From contig JAEUVO010000042.1 in the NCBI GenBank assembly GCA_016786885.1, positions 1 through 64,000 on the forward strand: DNA of 64,000 nucleotides, in the 5' to 3' direction. A program made the translations under genes and the position numbers. Under the pieces are notes generated by a model that saw only the letters and a list, made by a program, of their open reading frames with translations, had not been told where the DNA came from and did not search any database. The stretch is from Chitinophagaceae bacterium. Lineage in GTDB: Bacteria > Bacteroidota > Bacteroidia > Chitinophagales > Chitinophagaceae. Every line of letters begins with the position of its first letter. Positions within the stretch are counted from its first letter, which is position 1. Shown one piece after another: positions 19,954 to 28,624 of the stretch.

Positions 19954-20044
19954 GTTTAAGGTTACAGGTTTAAAGTTATCGTACTATTTTGAAAACTCCG
20001 CCAAACTAAGCAACATGCAACATTAAACTTCAAACATTAAACTT
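19954..20044. repeat. Period-7 degenerate repeat pair in opposite orientations
   Basis: Two short arrays built of 7-base units. 19954-19981 reads GTTTAAG, GTTACAG, GTTTAAA, GTTATCG. 20010-20044 reads GCAACAT, GCAACAT, TAAACTT, CAAACAT, TAAACTT, i.e. the same GTT-bearing unit in reverse orientation. A 28-base spacer lies between them. The right array runs over the stop codon of maf and encodes its last residues (KFNV). The same layout recurs at 22124-22167, 22431-22472 and 29364-29468. Confidence 0.65.
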
Positions 20045-20596
20045 TTTTAACTCTCTCACAACCCTGCTTACCGGCAAGCCCATCACATTATAAAAATCAC
20101 CATTGATGGATTTAATACCCACCACCCCTATCCATTCCTGTATAGCATAAGCACCGGCCTTATCATAGGGTTTGTATTTGTCAACATAAAATTCTATTTC
20201 GCTGACGGAAAGGTCATGAAATTCAACATCAGTTGTATCTGCAAATGCCACTTCCTCATTTCCCTTCCGGATGACCACTCCTGTAATCACCCGGTGTTTC
20301 TCACCGGACAATGCCAACAGTATACTGACCGCATCTTCCCGGTGAACCGGCTTGCCGATGATATTATCTCCCAGTACCACAATGGTATCAGCAGCCATTA
20401 CTGTTATCTTGCTGCTGAGAGATTGTTGCACTGCAATAGCTTTGTTCCTGGCAATATAAATTGCTACTTCATCAGGGGTTAGTCCCGGCGGGAACCGTTC
20501 ATCAGTTTCTTTTACTATGATCTCAAAAGGAACTTCCGCCCACTCCAATAATTGTTTTCGCCGCGGTGACTGTGAGGCAAGAATTATTTTATTCAT
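20030..20596 (-). CDS. maf: Maf family nucleoside triphosphate pyrophosphatase
   Basis: About 188 residues. The Maf signature SQSPRRKQLLEW is at the N-terminus, followed by KETDE, MAADTIVVLGDNIIGKP and KPYDKAGAYAIQEW, which together form the active site for hydrolysing dTTP/UTP or modified nucleotides to monophosphates. The ATG at 20596 is chosen because it begins the conserved strand MNKIILASQSPRR. It overlaps the stop of the upstream UbiA-like gene by 4 bases (ATGA), so the two are coupled. The C-terminal four residues are encoded by a heptad repeat array. Confidence 0.93.
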   Translation of the reverse strand: MNKIILASQSPRRKQLLEWAEVPFEIIVKETDERFPPGLTPDEVAIYIARNKAIAVQQSLSSKITVMAADTIVVLGDNIIGKPVHREDAVSILLALSGEKHRVITGVVIRKGNEEVAFADTTDVEFHDLSVSEIEFYVDKYKPYDKAGAYAIQEWIGVVGIKSINGDFYNVMGLPVSRVVRELKKFNV

Positions 20597-21525
20597 AAAT
20601 AGAAATAGAAAAATATCATAGAAAGAATACCTGTTAACATCACCAATTTTATCCAATTGCTGAGCCGGTGAAAATCCGCCGTACCGGATGCTGCGAATAA
20701 TTTCGATAATATATAAACAAGCGGGGCAATGACCAATACGATACTATAAGCGGCCGGCAACCACCAGCGGAATTGTAATACATAAACCTGCACCACTACA
20801 AGGATCGCTATCAGCACTATCAGCCAAACAGCTGTGTATACTTTAGCCGCATTAACTCCCCATACTATCGGCATGGTACGGCAACCATATCGTTCATCGC
20901 CGGGCATATCTTCTATATCTTTTATAGCTTCCCTTATCAATGTGGTAATAAAAGCAAAGCCGGTATACAGAAATGCCAGCCGAAAAAACTTATAATGAGA
21001 ATTCTCGCCAAGACCAACAGCATCAGCGGCTGATACCTTGGAAAAAAAGATGATCAGGATCGTCCAGGAAACGAGTACAGAAATTACCACATTTCCGATC
21101 AATAAACTTTTTTTAAAATTAGTAGAGTAAACCCATAGTAATCCTACACAACAAATATTCGCCAGGATAAGATACCACTTACTTAAGAATGGTACAGCCA
21201 GTACCGTAAGCAGGATACCGCTGGTGCTCAGCATAAAATGCCAGGCAATAGCCCAACGCCGGCTGATGATCTTGTCCACCACCAGTTTTTGAGGTTTGTT
21301 CACCTCATCAATATTAATATCAAAATAATCATTGATCACATAACCTGCCGCAGCAATGAACAAAGAAGCGAGTAACAGTAAAGCGAAATGCATAGTGTCG
21401 CCAGCCGGAATTCCCCCTTTATACAAAGGATAGTAAATGCAAAATTGGAAAAGCAGTTGTGTAAGCGCAATAAAAATGAGATTGGGCAGCCGTACCAATT
21501 GCAAAAAGCCTGCTATCAATCTCAT
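20593..21525 (-). CDS. UbiA-family prenyltransferase
   Basis: 310-residue integral membrane protein with about eight hydrophobic segments. The first Asp-rich motif NDYFDINIDEVNKPQK and the second DIEDMPGDERYG bind the prenyl diphosphate through magnesium. Bacteroidota homologues are often labelled geranylgeranylglycerol-phosphate geranylgeranyltransferase, but UbiA substrates cannot be told from sequence alone. It could equally act on a quinone precursor. The gene is coupled to maf by a 4-base overlap. Confidence 0.87.
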   Translation of the reverse strand: MRLIAGFLQLVRLPNLIFIALTQLLFQFCIYYPLYKGGIPAGDTMHFALLLLASLFIAAAGYVINDYFDINIDEVNKPQKLVVDKIISRRWAIAWHFMLSTSGILLTVLAVPFLSKWYLILANICCVGLLWVYSTNFKKSLLIGNVVISVLVSWTILIIFFSKVSAADAVGLGENSHYKFFRLAFLYTGFAFITTLIREAIKDIEDMPGDERYGCRTMPIVWGVNAAKVYTAVWLIVLIAILVVVQVYVLQFRWWLPAAYSIVLVIAPLVYILSKLFAASGTADFHRLSNWIKLVMLTGILSMIFFYFYL

Positions 21526-21589
21526 GACAATAATTTACGGAAAGATACAATACAAGCTTGATGTAAGGAATAGCTTTGAAAAATCAATA

Positions 21590-22111
21590 TTACCGTGAAG
21601 TAATATCCACCCGGTAATGCCAGTGATCATTCAGTTTAAGTACTTTTTCTATAACATCCCTTACGCAGGCAAAACCTCCATTAACCGGAGAAATATAGTG
21701 TGCAACCTCTTTCACTTCGCTTACTGCATCTGCAGGGCAGCAAGCCAGGCCTGCTATTTGCAAAGCAGGAATATCAGGCAGGTCATCACCCATATACAAT
21801 ACTTCCTCTGACCTCAATCCATTGTCAGTTATATATTTCGACAATAATGATCTTTTATCCATCACCGACATTTCCACATCTTTAACACCAAGTTTTGCCA
21901 GCCTGTCCACTACCTGCGGTGAATTGCCTCCCGAAATAACCTTTACACGGTATCCATTCTTGATCGCCATCTGAAGAGCAAATCCATCTTTAATATTCAT
22001 ACGTCTTGCCTGTAATCCATTTTCCAATACCAGCACTGTACTGTCCGTCAGTACTCCATCCACATCAAAAACGAATGTGGTAATTGACTTGAATAATTGG
22101 AGAACATTCAT
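21590..22111 (-). CDS. KdsC-like HAD phosphatase (3-deoxy-D-manno-octulosonate 8-phosphate phosphatase family)
   Basis: About 173 residues, the compact C0 HAD fold of KdsC. FDVDGVLTDSTV contains the nucleophile and acid/base Asp residues, ISGG is motif II, and MGDDLPDIPAL is the metal-binding motif. It likely removes phosphate from Kdo-8-P in lipopolysaccharide core synthesis. No other Kdo gene is nearby. The ATG at 22111 (MNVLQLFKS) fits the family start; the upstream extension to 22147 would be encoded within a heptad repeat array. Confidence 0.88.
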   Translation of the reverse strand: MNVLQLFKSITTFVFDVDGVLTDSTVLVLENGLQARRMNIKDGFALQMAIKNGYRVKVISGGNSPQVVDRLAKLGVKDVEMSVMDKRSLLSKYITDNGLRSEEVLYMGDDLPDIPALQIAGLACCPADAVSEVKEVAHYISPVNGGFACVRDVIEKVLKLNDHWHYRVDITSR

Positions 22112-22123
22112 AATTGTAAACTT

Positions 22124-22167
22124 GTTGACAGGTTGAAGTGTTGACAAGTTAACCTGTCAACTTATCA
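22124..22167. repeat. Period-7 inverted repeat array between iscX and the KdsC-like gene
   Basis: Left units GTTGACA, GGTTGAA, then GTTGACA, AGTTAAC. Right units CTGTCAA, CTTATCA in the opposite orientation. The outer arms GTTGACAGGTT (22124-22134) and AACCTGTCAAC (22151-22161) form a perfect 11-bp stem with a 16-base loop. It could act as a terminator or processing signal for iscX on the minus strand, but has no T run. Confidence 0.65.
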
Positions 22168-22176
22168 ACCAATAAA

Positions 22177-22416
22177 CTATTTCTGGTTATCCCTCCACTC
22201 ATACACCCATGCACTTTGTATCATTTCCAGGTGGCCTTCATTACTTTCTTCTCTTTTACCCTCGAAACCCGGAATCTGCAAAATCCATTCCAGCAGATCA
22301 GTAAACCGGATGCGATAGATCTTTCCTTCATTAAAATCATCACCAAACCGTTCATACAGTTTCAATGCAATGTCTTCATGATCGCTCCAGTTTATGGGTG
22401 GTTCAAAATGACTCAT
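22177..22416 (-). CDS. iscX: Fe-S cluster assembly protein IscX
   Basis: 79-residue acidic protein of the IscX/YfhJ family: INWSDHEDIALKLYERFGD near the N-terminus, RFTDLLEWILQIPGFEG in the middle and a tryptophan-rich end (QSAWVYEWRD). In other bacteria IscX binds the cysteine desulfurase IscS and iron and tunes cluster assembly. Here it stands beside a [2Fe-2S] ferredoxin gene but without iscS or iscU. It is flanked on both sides by period-7 inverted repeats. Confidence 0.92.
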   Translation of the reverse strand: MSHFEPPINWSDHEDIALKLYERFGDDFNEGKIYRIRFTDLLEWILQIPGFEGKREESNEGHLEMIQSAWVYEWRDNQK

Positions 22417-22430
22417 AAAAAATTGATGTG

Positions 22431-22472
22431 TGAAGTCGGAGGACTGAGATCATACTTCTGACCTCTGACTTC
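22431..22472. repeat. Period-7 inverted repeat array between ferredoxin and iscX
   Basis: Six heptads in perfect phase: TGAAGTC, GGAGGAC, TGAGATC, then in opposite orientation ATACTTC, TGACCTC, TGACTTC. The outer 12 bases (22431-22442 and 22462-22473) can pair with a single G-U wobble. It lies 5 bases before the ferredoxin stop (minus strand) and could terminate that gene. Confidence 0.65.
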
Positions 22473-22477
22473 AGTTT

Positions 22478-22813
22478 TTATTCTCCTAAAAATTGTGTCT
22501 GGTCTGGCAACGTCACTTCTATTTCGCCACTTCCCTCCTGCAACAGGCACTGGCAGCCCAGCCTTGAATTAAGTTTTGGGTTTACAGCTCTGTCAATAAA
22601 ATCCTCCTCCCTGTCACTCAGTTCCTCTAAAAAATCTCCGCCCTTTTCTACGTACAAATGACAGGTACTGCAGGCACATACGCCACCACAGTTATGATGA
22701 AGCTCTATATCATTTTTCAGGGCCAATTCCAGCAAACTAAACCCTGCCTCAATATTGGTCAATGTTACCGGTTCCAGCCCCGGTTGTTCAAAATTAAATC
22801 TGATAGTGTACAT
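22478..22813 (-). CDS. [2Fe-2S] ferredoxin, adrenodoxin/ISC type
   Basis: About 111 residues. The cluster ligands are in CGGVCACSTCHLY (three cysteines plus the conserved Cys-Ala-Cys pattern) and the fourth is in LGCQCLL, typical of the Fdx that delivers electrons for Fe-S cluster building. The following iscX gene supports that role. The ATG at 22813 (MYTIRFNFEQPG) is chosen over one at 22864, because the domain begins directly with the first beta strand. Confidence 0.93.
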   Translation of the reverse strand: MYTIRFNFEQPGLEPVTLTNIEAGFSLLELALKNDIELHHNCGGVCACSTCHLYVEKGGDFLEELSDREEDFIDRAVNPKLNSRLGCQCLLQEGSGEIEVTLPDQTQFLGE

Positions 22814-22910
22814 CTCGCCTGTTTTCGTTTCAGTTTCAGCCGTAATTAGTCTTACGGAGTGCAAAAGTAATGGTAAAACAAAGAATACATTTACTTGTTC
22901 AGGAAAACTA

Positions 22911-23672
22911 TCAGGCGAATTGCTGTATGCTTTCTGTCAGCAATACATACAGGTTCTTTAGCTGAGGGTGCTGTTTTAATAACTCAAGGTGTTTATGTAT
23001 TGTTTCGCTGTCATGCCGGATGGCCGGGCCTGTCTGTGCCTGCCGGGGCGAAATATCTTTTATTCTTGAAGCTGTTTCTTCAATAAGTGGCAGCAATTGC
23101 CTGAAATCAAGCCCTTCTTTACGGCAGTATTCTTCTGCCATTACATACATATGATTAGTAAAATTGCTGACAACCACTGCGGCCACATGCAGTTTCAGCC
23201 TTGCATCATCACCAGCCTCTGCTACTTTTTCTTCTGCAATAGAATGTGCCAGTAATTCCAGTTTCTTTTTAGTGAATTCATCACTGCCATCAAAGAAAAC
23301 AGGCACATCCGGAGAATAACTCATTTCTTTTCTGAGACTTTGTAAAGGGTAGAAAACACCATAATGAGCCGTAACAGTTTTCAATATTTCTTTTGGAACT
23401 GATGCAGCTGTATGTGCCACTATCTTCCCCGGCAGCAAAAGTTCTTTTGCCACTGTTGCAATAGCATCATCATTCACCGCAACCAGGTACACATCAGCAT
23501 TTTTATTGATCAGGCTGATATAATTGGTAGACTCCGAATCCCATTCATAAGCCAGCATAGAAGCTGCCGAAGCATTGCGGCTGTATATCTGTAAAATTGT
23601 GTGCCCGGCCGCTTTGAATTTTCTGCCAAGTACTGCTGCTACATTCCCGGAACCGATGATTGCTATGTCCAT
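22911..23672 (-). CDS. DUF2520/Rossmann-like NAD(P)-binding protein
   Basis: 253 residues. The N-terminal dinucleotide-binding Rossmann motif is IIGSGNVAAVLG, followed by a 6-phosphogluconate-dehydrogenase-like helical half that includes the DUF2520 part (VVVSNFTNHMYVMAEEYC). The domain pairing resembles ketopantoate/pyrroline-5-carboxylate reductases, but the substrate is unknown. It ends about 100 bases upstream of the ferredoxin gene on the same strand. Confidence 0.88.
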   Translation of the reverse strand: MDIAIIGSGNVAAVLGRKFKAAGHTILQIYSRNASAASMLAYEWDSESTNYISLINKNADVYLVAVNDDAIATVAKELLLPGKIVAHTAASVPKEILKTVTAHYGVFYPLQSLRKEMSYSPDVPVFFDGSDEFTKKKLELLAHSIAEEKVAEAGDDARLKLHVAAVVVSNFTNHMYVMAEEYCRKEGLDFRQLLPLIEETASRIKDISPRQAQTGPAIRHDSETIHKHLELLKQHPQLKNLYVLLTESIQQFA

Positions 23673-23745
23673 ATCTCAAACCCCGCAGGGAAGCTTAGTA
23701 AATGATTAAATAGATTTGCAAATTACAGCAAAGAAAATTAACACT

Positions 23746-24597
23746 ATGGCAGGCTTGAAACTGGCACAACGGATAGCTTTAAAATACTACAAAACAAAGT
23801 TTACACTCTGGGCCGCTGTATCTAAAAAGAAAGCAGCTGAAAAGGCCTTTGAACTTTTTTGCACCCCGCAACGGCGAAACAGGAAACAACCACCTAAAAT
23901 ATTTGAACAGGCTGAAAAGCTGCGATGCAAAGTAGATGGAATTACAGTAAAAGGATGGCGGTGGAATCATCCTGCCAGCAGAAAGGCGCTTATTATTCAT
24001 GGTTTCGAATCTTCTGCTGTCAACTTCGACCGGTATGTAAGACCATTAATAAAAAAGGGATATGAAGTATTGGCTTTTGACGGGCCTGCACATGGACGAA
24101 GCGGCGGCAAACAAATTACAGCGCCTCTATATAAAAAAACAATACTGGAGATAAATAAACAGTATGGCCCGATACAATCATTCATGGCTCATTCATTTGG
24201 TGGCCTTGCTGTTAGCCTTGCCCTGGAAGAGATCAGCCATACAAATGATTACCGGCTTGTTTTAATTGCTCCGGCTACAGAAACCACCACCGCTATTGAA
24301 ACTTTTTTCCGTTTCCTGCAATTAGATCCTGCTATACGAACTGAATTTGATAAAGTGATCATTAAAAAAGGAGGTGTCACCCCTTCCTGGTATTCAATAA
24401 AGAGAGCTATGAAACATATCAAAGCTAAAGTGCTGTGGATTCATGATGAAGATGATGATACAACCCCACTCAGCGATGCACTGAAAGTGAAAGCTGAAAA
24501 CCATCCCAATATTGAATTCGTAATTACAAAAGGTTTGGGACACAGCCGGATCTACCGGGAAAACAAAGTGACCAAAGCTATTACGGAATTCTTATGA
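23746..24597 (+). CDS. Alpha/beta hydrolase
   Basis: About 283 residues. Oxyanion-side motif DGPAHGRSGG, nucleophile elbow AHSFGG (Ser in a His-x-Ser variant of GxSxG), acid in WIHDEDDDTTP and catalytic His in GLGHSRIY: a complete triad. No signal peptide, so it is cytoplasmic. The substrate is not predictable. The ATG at 23746 (MAGLKLAQRI) is preferred; an upstream extension to 23716 lacks conservation clues. The downstream SGNH hydrolase gene overlaps by 4 bases, which suggests a shared pathway of ester cleavage. Confidence 0.88.
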   Translation: MAGLKLAQRIALKYYKTKFTLWAAVSKKKAAEKAFELFCTPQRRNRKQPPKIFEQAEKLRCKVDGITVKGWRWNHPASRKALIIHGFESSAVNFDRYVRPLIKKGYEVLAFDGPAHGRSGGKQITAPLYKKTILEINKQYGPIQSFMAHSFGGLAVSLALEEISHTNDYRLVLIAPATETTTAIETFFRFLQLDPAIRTEFDKVIIKKGGVTPSWYSIKRAMKHIKAKVLWIHDEDDDTTPLSDALKVKAENHPNIEFVITKGLGHSRIYRENKVTKAITEFL

Positions 24598-25301
24598 AGG
24601 TATATATATACTCTCTTCTGCTTATTTTCACCTTTGTAAACCCGGGCAATGATCTGGCACTACTGACAAACTTGAACAACATGACTTACACTTATCTTGC
24701 TTTAGGCGATTCATACACTATCGGCGAACAGGTACCTGCTGCTGATAATTATCCCAGCCAGGCGGTACAGATGCTGAGAAAAAAAGGAGTTTCATTTTAC
24801 GCTCCGGAAATAATTGCTAAAACAGGATGGACGACCGATGAACTGCAATCTGCCATCAACGAACACCAATTTTTGGAAAAGTATGATTTTGTAAGTCTGT
24901 TGATCGGTGTCAATAACCAATACCGCGGACGACCAGTGACTGAATTTGAAGAACAATTTGAAGTATTATTGAAAAAAGCCATACAATTTGCCGGCAATGA
25001 CCGCAGCCGGGTGATTATCATTTCTATTCCTGATTGGGGAGTCACCCCTTTCGCTGAAGCCAACCTGCCGGACAAGCAGGGCAGGGACAGAAAACAAATT
25101 ACGACTGAAATTGATGCCTATAATAATGTATGTAAAAACATAGCGAATAAATACAGCATACATTATATATATATAACCGACTGGACAAGGGAAGCAGCCT
25201 CTGATCATTCTTTACTCACTGCTGACGGCTTACACCCTTCCGGAAAAGAATACGAACGCTGGGCAGAACTGATTTCAACTCATTTCCATTCAAAATTGTA
25301 A
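24594..25301 (+). CDS. SGNH/GDSL-family hydrolase
   Basis: 235 residues. Block I ALGDSYTIG holds the serine, block III GVNNQYRGR the Asn, and block V ADGLHPSGKEY the Asp-x-x-His pair: a complete GDSL esterase set. A hydrophobic N-terminus (residues 1-18) may be a signal peptide. The ATGA overlap with the preceding alpha/beta hydrolase gene suggests coupled expression. The substrate is unknown (lipid, acyl-sugar or acetyl ester). Confidence 0.9.
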   Translation: MKVYIYSLLLIFTFVNPGNDLALLTNLNNMTYTYLALGDSYTIGEQVPAADNYPSQAVQMLRKKGVSFYAPEIIAKTGWTTDELQSAINEHQFLEKYDFVSLLIGVNNQYRGRPVTEFEEQFEVLLKKAIQFAGNDRSRVIIISIPDWGVTPFAEANLPDKQGRDRKQITTEIDAYNNVCKNIANKYSIHYIYITDWTREAASDHSLLTADGLHPSGKEYERWAELISTHFHSKL

Positions 25302-25409
25302 TTGAATTACAGGCAGATAAACAGTGTTTGTAAACCGTTTCAAACACCTCCTCTTTCAACCGAAAATAATGTTTCGGGAAAAATTTATTATCCTTGTCCT
25401 AACTTGCGG

Positions 25410-25423
25410 CCGCTGAAAAGCGG
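25410..25423 (+). terminator. Small GAAA-loop hairpin before topA
   Basis: CCGCT-GAAA-AGCGG hairpin followed by TTTTG, about 110 bases after the SGNH hydrolase stop. It could terminate that unit or sit in the topA leader. Confidence 0.4.
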
Positions 25424-25449
25424 TTTTGTGATATAATACAGTATCCCTT

Positions 25450-28041
25450 ATGGCGAAAAATTTATTGATAGTAGAGAGCCCTGCGAAAGCTAAAACGATT
25501 GAAAAGATCCTGGGAAAAGACTTCCAGGTAAAGAGTTGCTTCGGGCATATCCGTGACCTGGAAAAGGCAGGAATGGGTATCAATATCGAAAAGAATTTTG
25601 AACCTACCTATATAGTACCGGCCGAAAAGGAAAAAGTGGTGAATGAACTCAAATCGCTGGCTAAAAAATCTGAAGAAGTATGGCTGGCAACGGATGAGGA
25701 CCGTGAAGGAGAAGCCATCAGCTGGCATTTATGCGAAGTACTGGGCCTTAACCCCAAGACCACCAAAAGAATTGTTTTCCACGAAATCACAAAACCTGCT
25801 ATCCAGGAAGCTGTTCAGAATCCAAGAAAACTGGATATGAACCTGGTGATGGCACAACAGGCCAGAAGAATATTAGACCGCATAGTTGGATTTGAACTCA
25901 GCCCAGTCCTCTGGCGCAAAATGAGTATGCGGAATAACCTTAGCGCAGGCCGTGTACAAAGTGTGGCGGTACGGTTGATAGCAGAAAGAGAAAGGGAGAT
26001 CAACGCTTTTGTTCCGGTAAGCACTTTTAAAATTGAAGCAGCTTTTACTGCAAAAGATGTAACAGATAAAAATGTAACTTTTGCTGCAGAAGGTAAAAAG
26101 CAAAATACCGCTGAAGATGCAGAAGCCTTTTTGAAAGGTTGTGTAGGCGCCAGTTATAAGGTAACAGATATACAGGTAAAACCCGGTAAACGTTCCCCTG
26201 CTCCTCCTTTTACTACATCCACCTTACAACAGGAAGCCTCCAGGAAATTAGGTTATGGTGTATCCAGAACCATGCTGATCGCACAAAAGCTGTACGAGAA
26301 CGGATATATTACATATATGCGTACGGACAGTGTGAATCTTAGTAATACAGCACTTGGTGATATTACCAATACTGTGAAAAGCATGTATGGCGAAGAATAT
26401 CACCAGTTCCGCAAATACAAAAACAAAAATGAAAGTGCACAGGAAGCTCACGAAGCCATCAGGCCTACTTATATGAGTAACCCATCTGTACCTGAACCTG
26501 AATGGCAACGATTATATGAGCTGATCTGGAAAAGAACCATGGCCTGCCAGATGGCTGATGCAGAATTAGAAAAGACCATAGCAAAAATTGAGATATCCAC
26601 TAACAAAGAAGAACTAACTGCCAGTGGTGAGGTATTGAAATTTGATGGATTTCTGAAAGTATACCGGGAAGACAAGGATGATGATGAACTGGAAGAAGAA
26701 GCTAACGAAGGCATGTTGCCTCCTTTAACTGTTGGCCAGCAATTGCCGCTGAAAGAAATGAAAGCAACGGAACGTTTCAGCCGCCCGCTGCCAAGATATA
26801 CAGAAGCTTCATTGGTAAAAAAACTGGAGGAACTCGGTATTGGTCGTCCTTCTACTTATGCTCCGACTATCTCTACTATTCTTAAAAGAGGTTATGTAGA
26901 GAAAAGAGATAAAGAAGGGGTTCGTCGTGATTTCAGAGTTTTCAAATTGCAAAAGGATTCAGTGAGCAAGCTGGAAGAACAGGAGAACACCGGTGCTGAA
27001 AAGTCAAAATTATTTCCTTCTGATTTAGGACTGGTGGTCACTGACTTTCTGAAGCAGTACTTTGATGATATCATGGATTACAGTTTTACAGCAAGGATCG
27101 AAGAAGAGTTTGATGAAGTGGCAGAAGGCAAAATGAAATGGAATAAAATGATCCATGAATTCTACAGTCCCTTTAAAAAAGATGTAGAAAAAACAATTGA
27201 AACTGCTGAACGTATAAAAGGCGAAAGAGAATTAGGTGTTGATCCTGAAACTGGCAAGCCTGTGGTAGCCAGGATGGGACGTTATGGTGCAATGATCCAG
27301 ATAGGCGTGGCAGACGATACTGAAAAACCCCGTTTTGCCAAAATACCAACCGGGCAGAGTATTGAGACCATTACGTTTGAAGAAGCAATGAATCTTTTTG
27401 GTGCACAGGGAACGATGGGCCAGTATGAGGGTAAAGATGTTTCGGTAAATGTTGGCCGTTTCGGTCCTTATGTAAAATGGGGTGATGATTTTATTTCTCT
27501 GCCGAAAGGCACTGATCTCTCCACTGTTGATTTAGAAACTGCGATCAAACATATCAAACAAAAGCAGATCGCTGATGCGCCGGTTGGTACGTATGATGGC
27601 AAACCTATTACAAAAGGCACTGGTCGGTTTGGCCCTTATATCAAATGGGATGGCATGTTCATCAATGTACCGAGGCGTTACAATTTTGCCAATCTCTCGC
27701 AGGCTGAAATGGATGAACTCATCGATGCCAAAGTAAAGAAAGAAGCCAACAGGTATATACAGCGATGGCCTGATGATAAGATTTCGGTAGAAAATGCAAG
27801 ATGGGGACCCATCATCAAGTTTGGTAAAAAGATCATCCGCATGCCTAAGAAAGCAGATGACACCAAATACACTGCAGAAGATGCAGCGGCATTTACATTG
27901 GACGATGTGAAGAAATTCATTGAAGCAGAAATTCCGGGTGCATTTACAAAGAAATCAAAAGCAACAGCAAAGAAAGCTATTGCTAAAAAGGCTGCTCCGA
28001 AGAAAGCATCAACAAAGAAGAAGGCGGCGAAGAAGAAATAG
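25450..28041 (+). CDS. topA: DNA topoisomerase I
   Basis: 863-residue type IA topoisomerase that relaxes negative supercoils. The Toprim domain is at the N-terminus (ESPAKAKTIEKIL, ATDEDREGEAI). Catalytic Tyr289 lies in ITYMRTDS, and DNA-binding motifs such as GIGRPSTYAPTI follow. The C-terminus has Topo_C_Rpt-type repeats (GRFGPYVKWG, GRFGPYIKWDG, ARWGPIIKFG) instead of zinc-ribbon cysteines. The last 35 residues are an unbroken Lys/Ala-rich tail similar to histone H1-like tails, probably for nonspecific DNA contact. Confidence 0.97.
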   Translation: MAKNLLIVESPAKAKTIEKILGKDFQVKSCFGHIRDLEKAGMGINIEKNFEPTYIVPAEKEKVVNELKSLAKKSEEVWLATDEDREGEAISWHLCEVLGLNPKTTKRIVFHEITKPAIQEAVQNPRKLDMNLVMAQQARRILDRIVGFELSPVLWRKMSMRNNLSAGRVQSVAVRLIAEREREINAFVPVSTFKIEAAFTAKDVTDKNVTFAAEGKKQNTAEDAEAFLKGCVGASYKVTDIQVKPGKRSPAPPFTTSTLQQEASRKLGYGVSRTMLIAQKLYENGYITYMRTDSVNLSNTALGDITNTVKSMYGEEYHQFRKYKNKNESAQEAHEAIRPTYMSNPSVPEPEWQRLYELIWKRTMACQMADAELEKTIAKIEISTNKEELTASGEVLKFDGFLKVYREDKDDDELEEEANEGMLPPLTVGQQLPLKEMKATERFSRPLPRYTEASLVKKLEELGIGRPSTYAPTISTILKRGYVEKRDKEGVRRDFRVFKLQKDSVSKLEEQENTGAEKSKLFPSDLGLVVTDFLKQYFDDIMDYSFTARIEEEFDEVAEGKMKWNKMIHEFYSPFKKDVEKTIETAERIKGERELGVDPETGKPVVARMGRYGAMIQIGVADDTEKPRFAKIPTGQSIETITFEEAMNLFGAQGTMGQYEGKDVSVNVGRFGPYVKWGDDFISLPKGTDLSTVDLETAIKHIKQKQIADAPVGTYDGKPITKGTGRFGPYIKWDGMFINVPRRYNFANLSQAEMDELIDAKVKKEANRYIQRWPDDKISVENARWGPIIKFGKKIIRMPKKADDTKYTAEDAAAFTLDDVKKFIEAEIPGAFTKKSKATAKKAIAKKAAPKKASTKKKAAKKK

Positions 28042-28048
28042 CTCACTA

Positions 28049-28609
28049 ATGGAATGGCATTATAAATATACTCTAACAAAGGAAGAATATTTAGAATTTA
28101 ATTTATTTTCTTGTTGGACAGCGCCTTGGCGTAAAAGTGCCAGAATAAAATACTTTGTGACATATTTTATTTTATGTTTTTCAGTATCTGTATTTGTAGT
28201 AGCTACATCTTCGAAATCTAATAGTTTTTTGCAATTTTTACCCTTCTCATTAATTATTTCATTAATAATAGCATACTTATCTTCATTACATGTCAAGTTA
28301 TCTATAAAAAGAAAGATTTTAACGATGTTAAGTAAAGAAGAAATTAATCACTTACTCCAGGAAACTGAACTTACCATCAATGAAGATAAAATCATTGATA
28401 AAACGCAAAAATCAACCTCAATATATACCTGGGATTCAATCGTTAGATATGCTAAAACAGAAGATAAATACTGCCTCTATGTAAATGCCTTGAATGCTAT
28501 AATTATACCTGGCCGACTGTTTAATAACCAATCTGAAGCAGATGATTTCGAAAAATTTATACTCTCAAAAATTCCGCACTCTTCCTCATTTCGTTCAAGT
28601 GGAATATAA
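28049..28609 (+). CDS. YcxB-like membrane protein
   Basis: About 186 residues. Two hydrophobic segments near residues 32-75 are followed by a cytoplasmic C-terminal part with ELTINEDKIIDK, YTWDSIVRYAKTEDKY and NAIIIPGRLFNNQSEADDF. This is the pattern of the YcxB-like C-terminal domain; function unknown. The start ATG at 28049, 8 bases after topA, is chosen over upstream codons lying inside topA in another frame. It is more A/T rich than its neighbours. Confidence 0.72.
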   Translation: MEWHYKYTLTKEEYLEFNLFSCWTAPWRKSARIKYFVTYFILCFSVSVFVVATSSKSNSFLQFLPFSLIISLIIAYLSSLHVKLSIKRKILTMLSKEEINHLLQETELTINEDKIIDKTQKSTSIYTWDSIVRYAKTEDKYCLYVNALNAIIIPGRLFNNQSEADDFEKFILSKIPHSSSFRSSGI

Positions 28610-28624
28610 TGCAGCTATATTAAC

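Noticed and set aside
22112..22147. N-terminal extension of the KdsC-like gene to an upstream ATG
   Set aside because: The extension is encoded by a heptad repeat array and lacks family sequence; the start at 22111 matches the fold.
25431..25440. TATAAT-like sequence before topA as a sigma-70 -10 box
   Set aside because: Only about 12 bases from the start codon and not the promoter type of this phylum.
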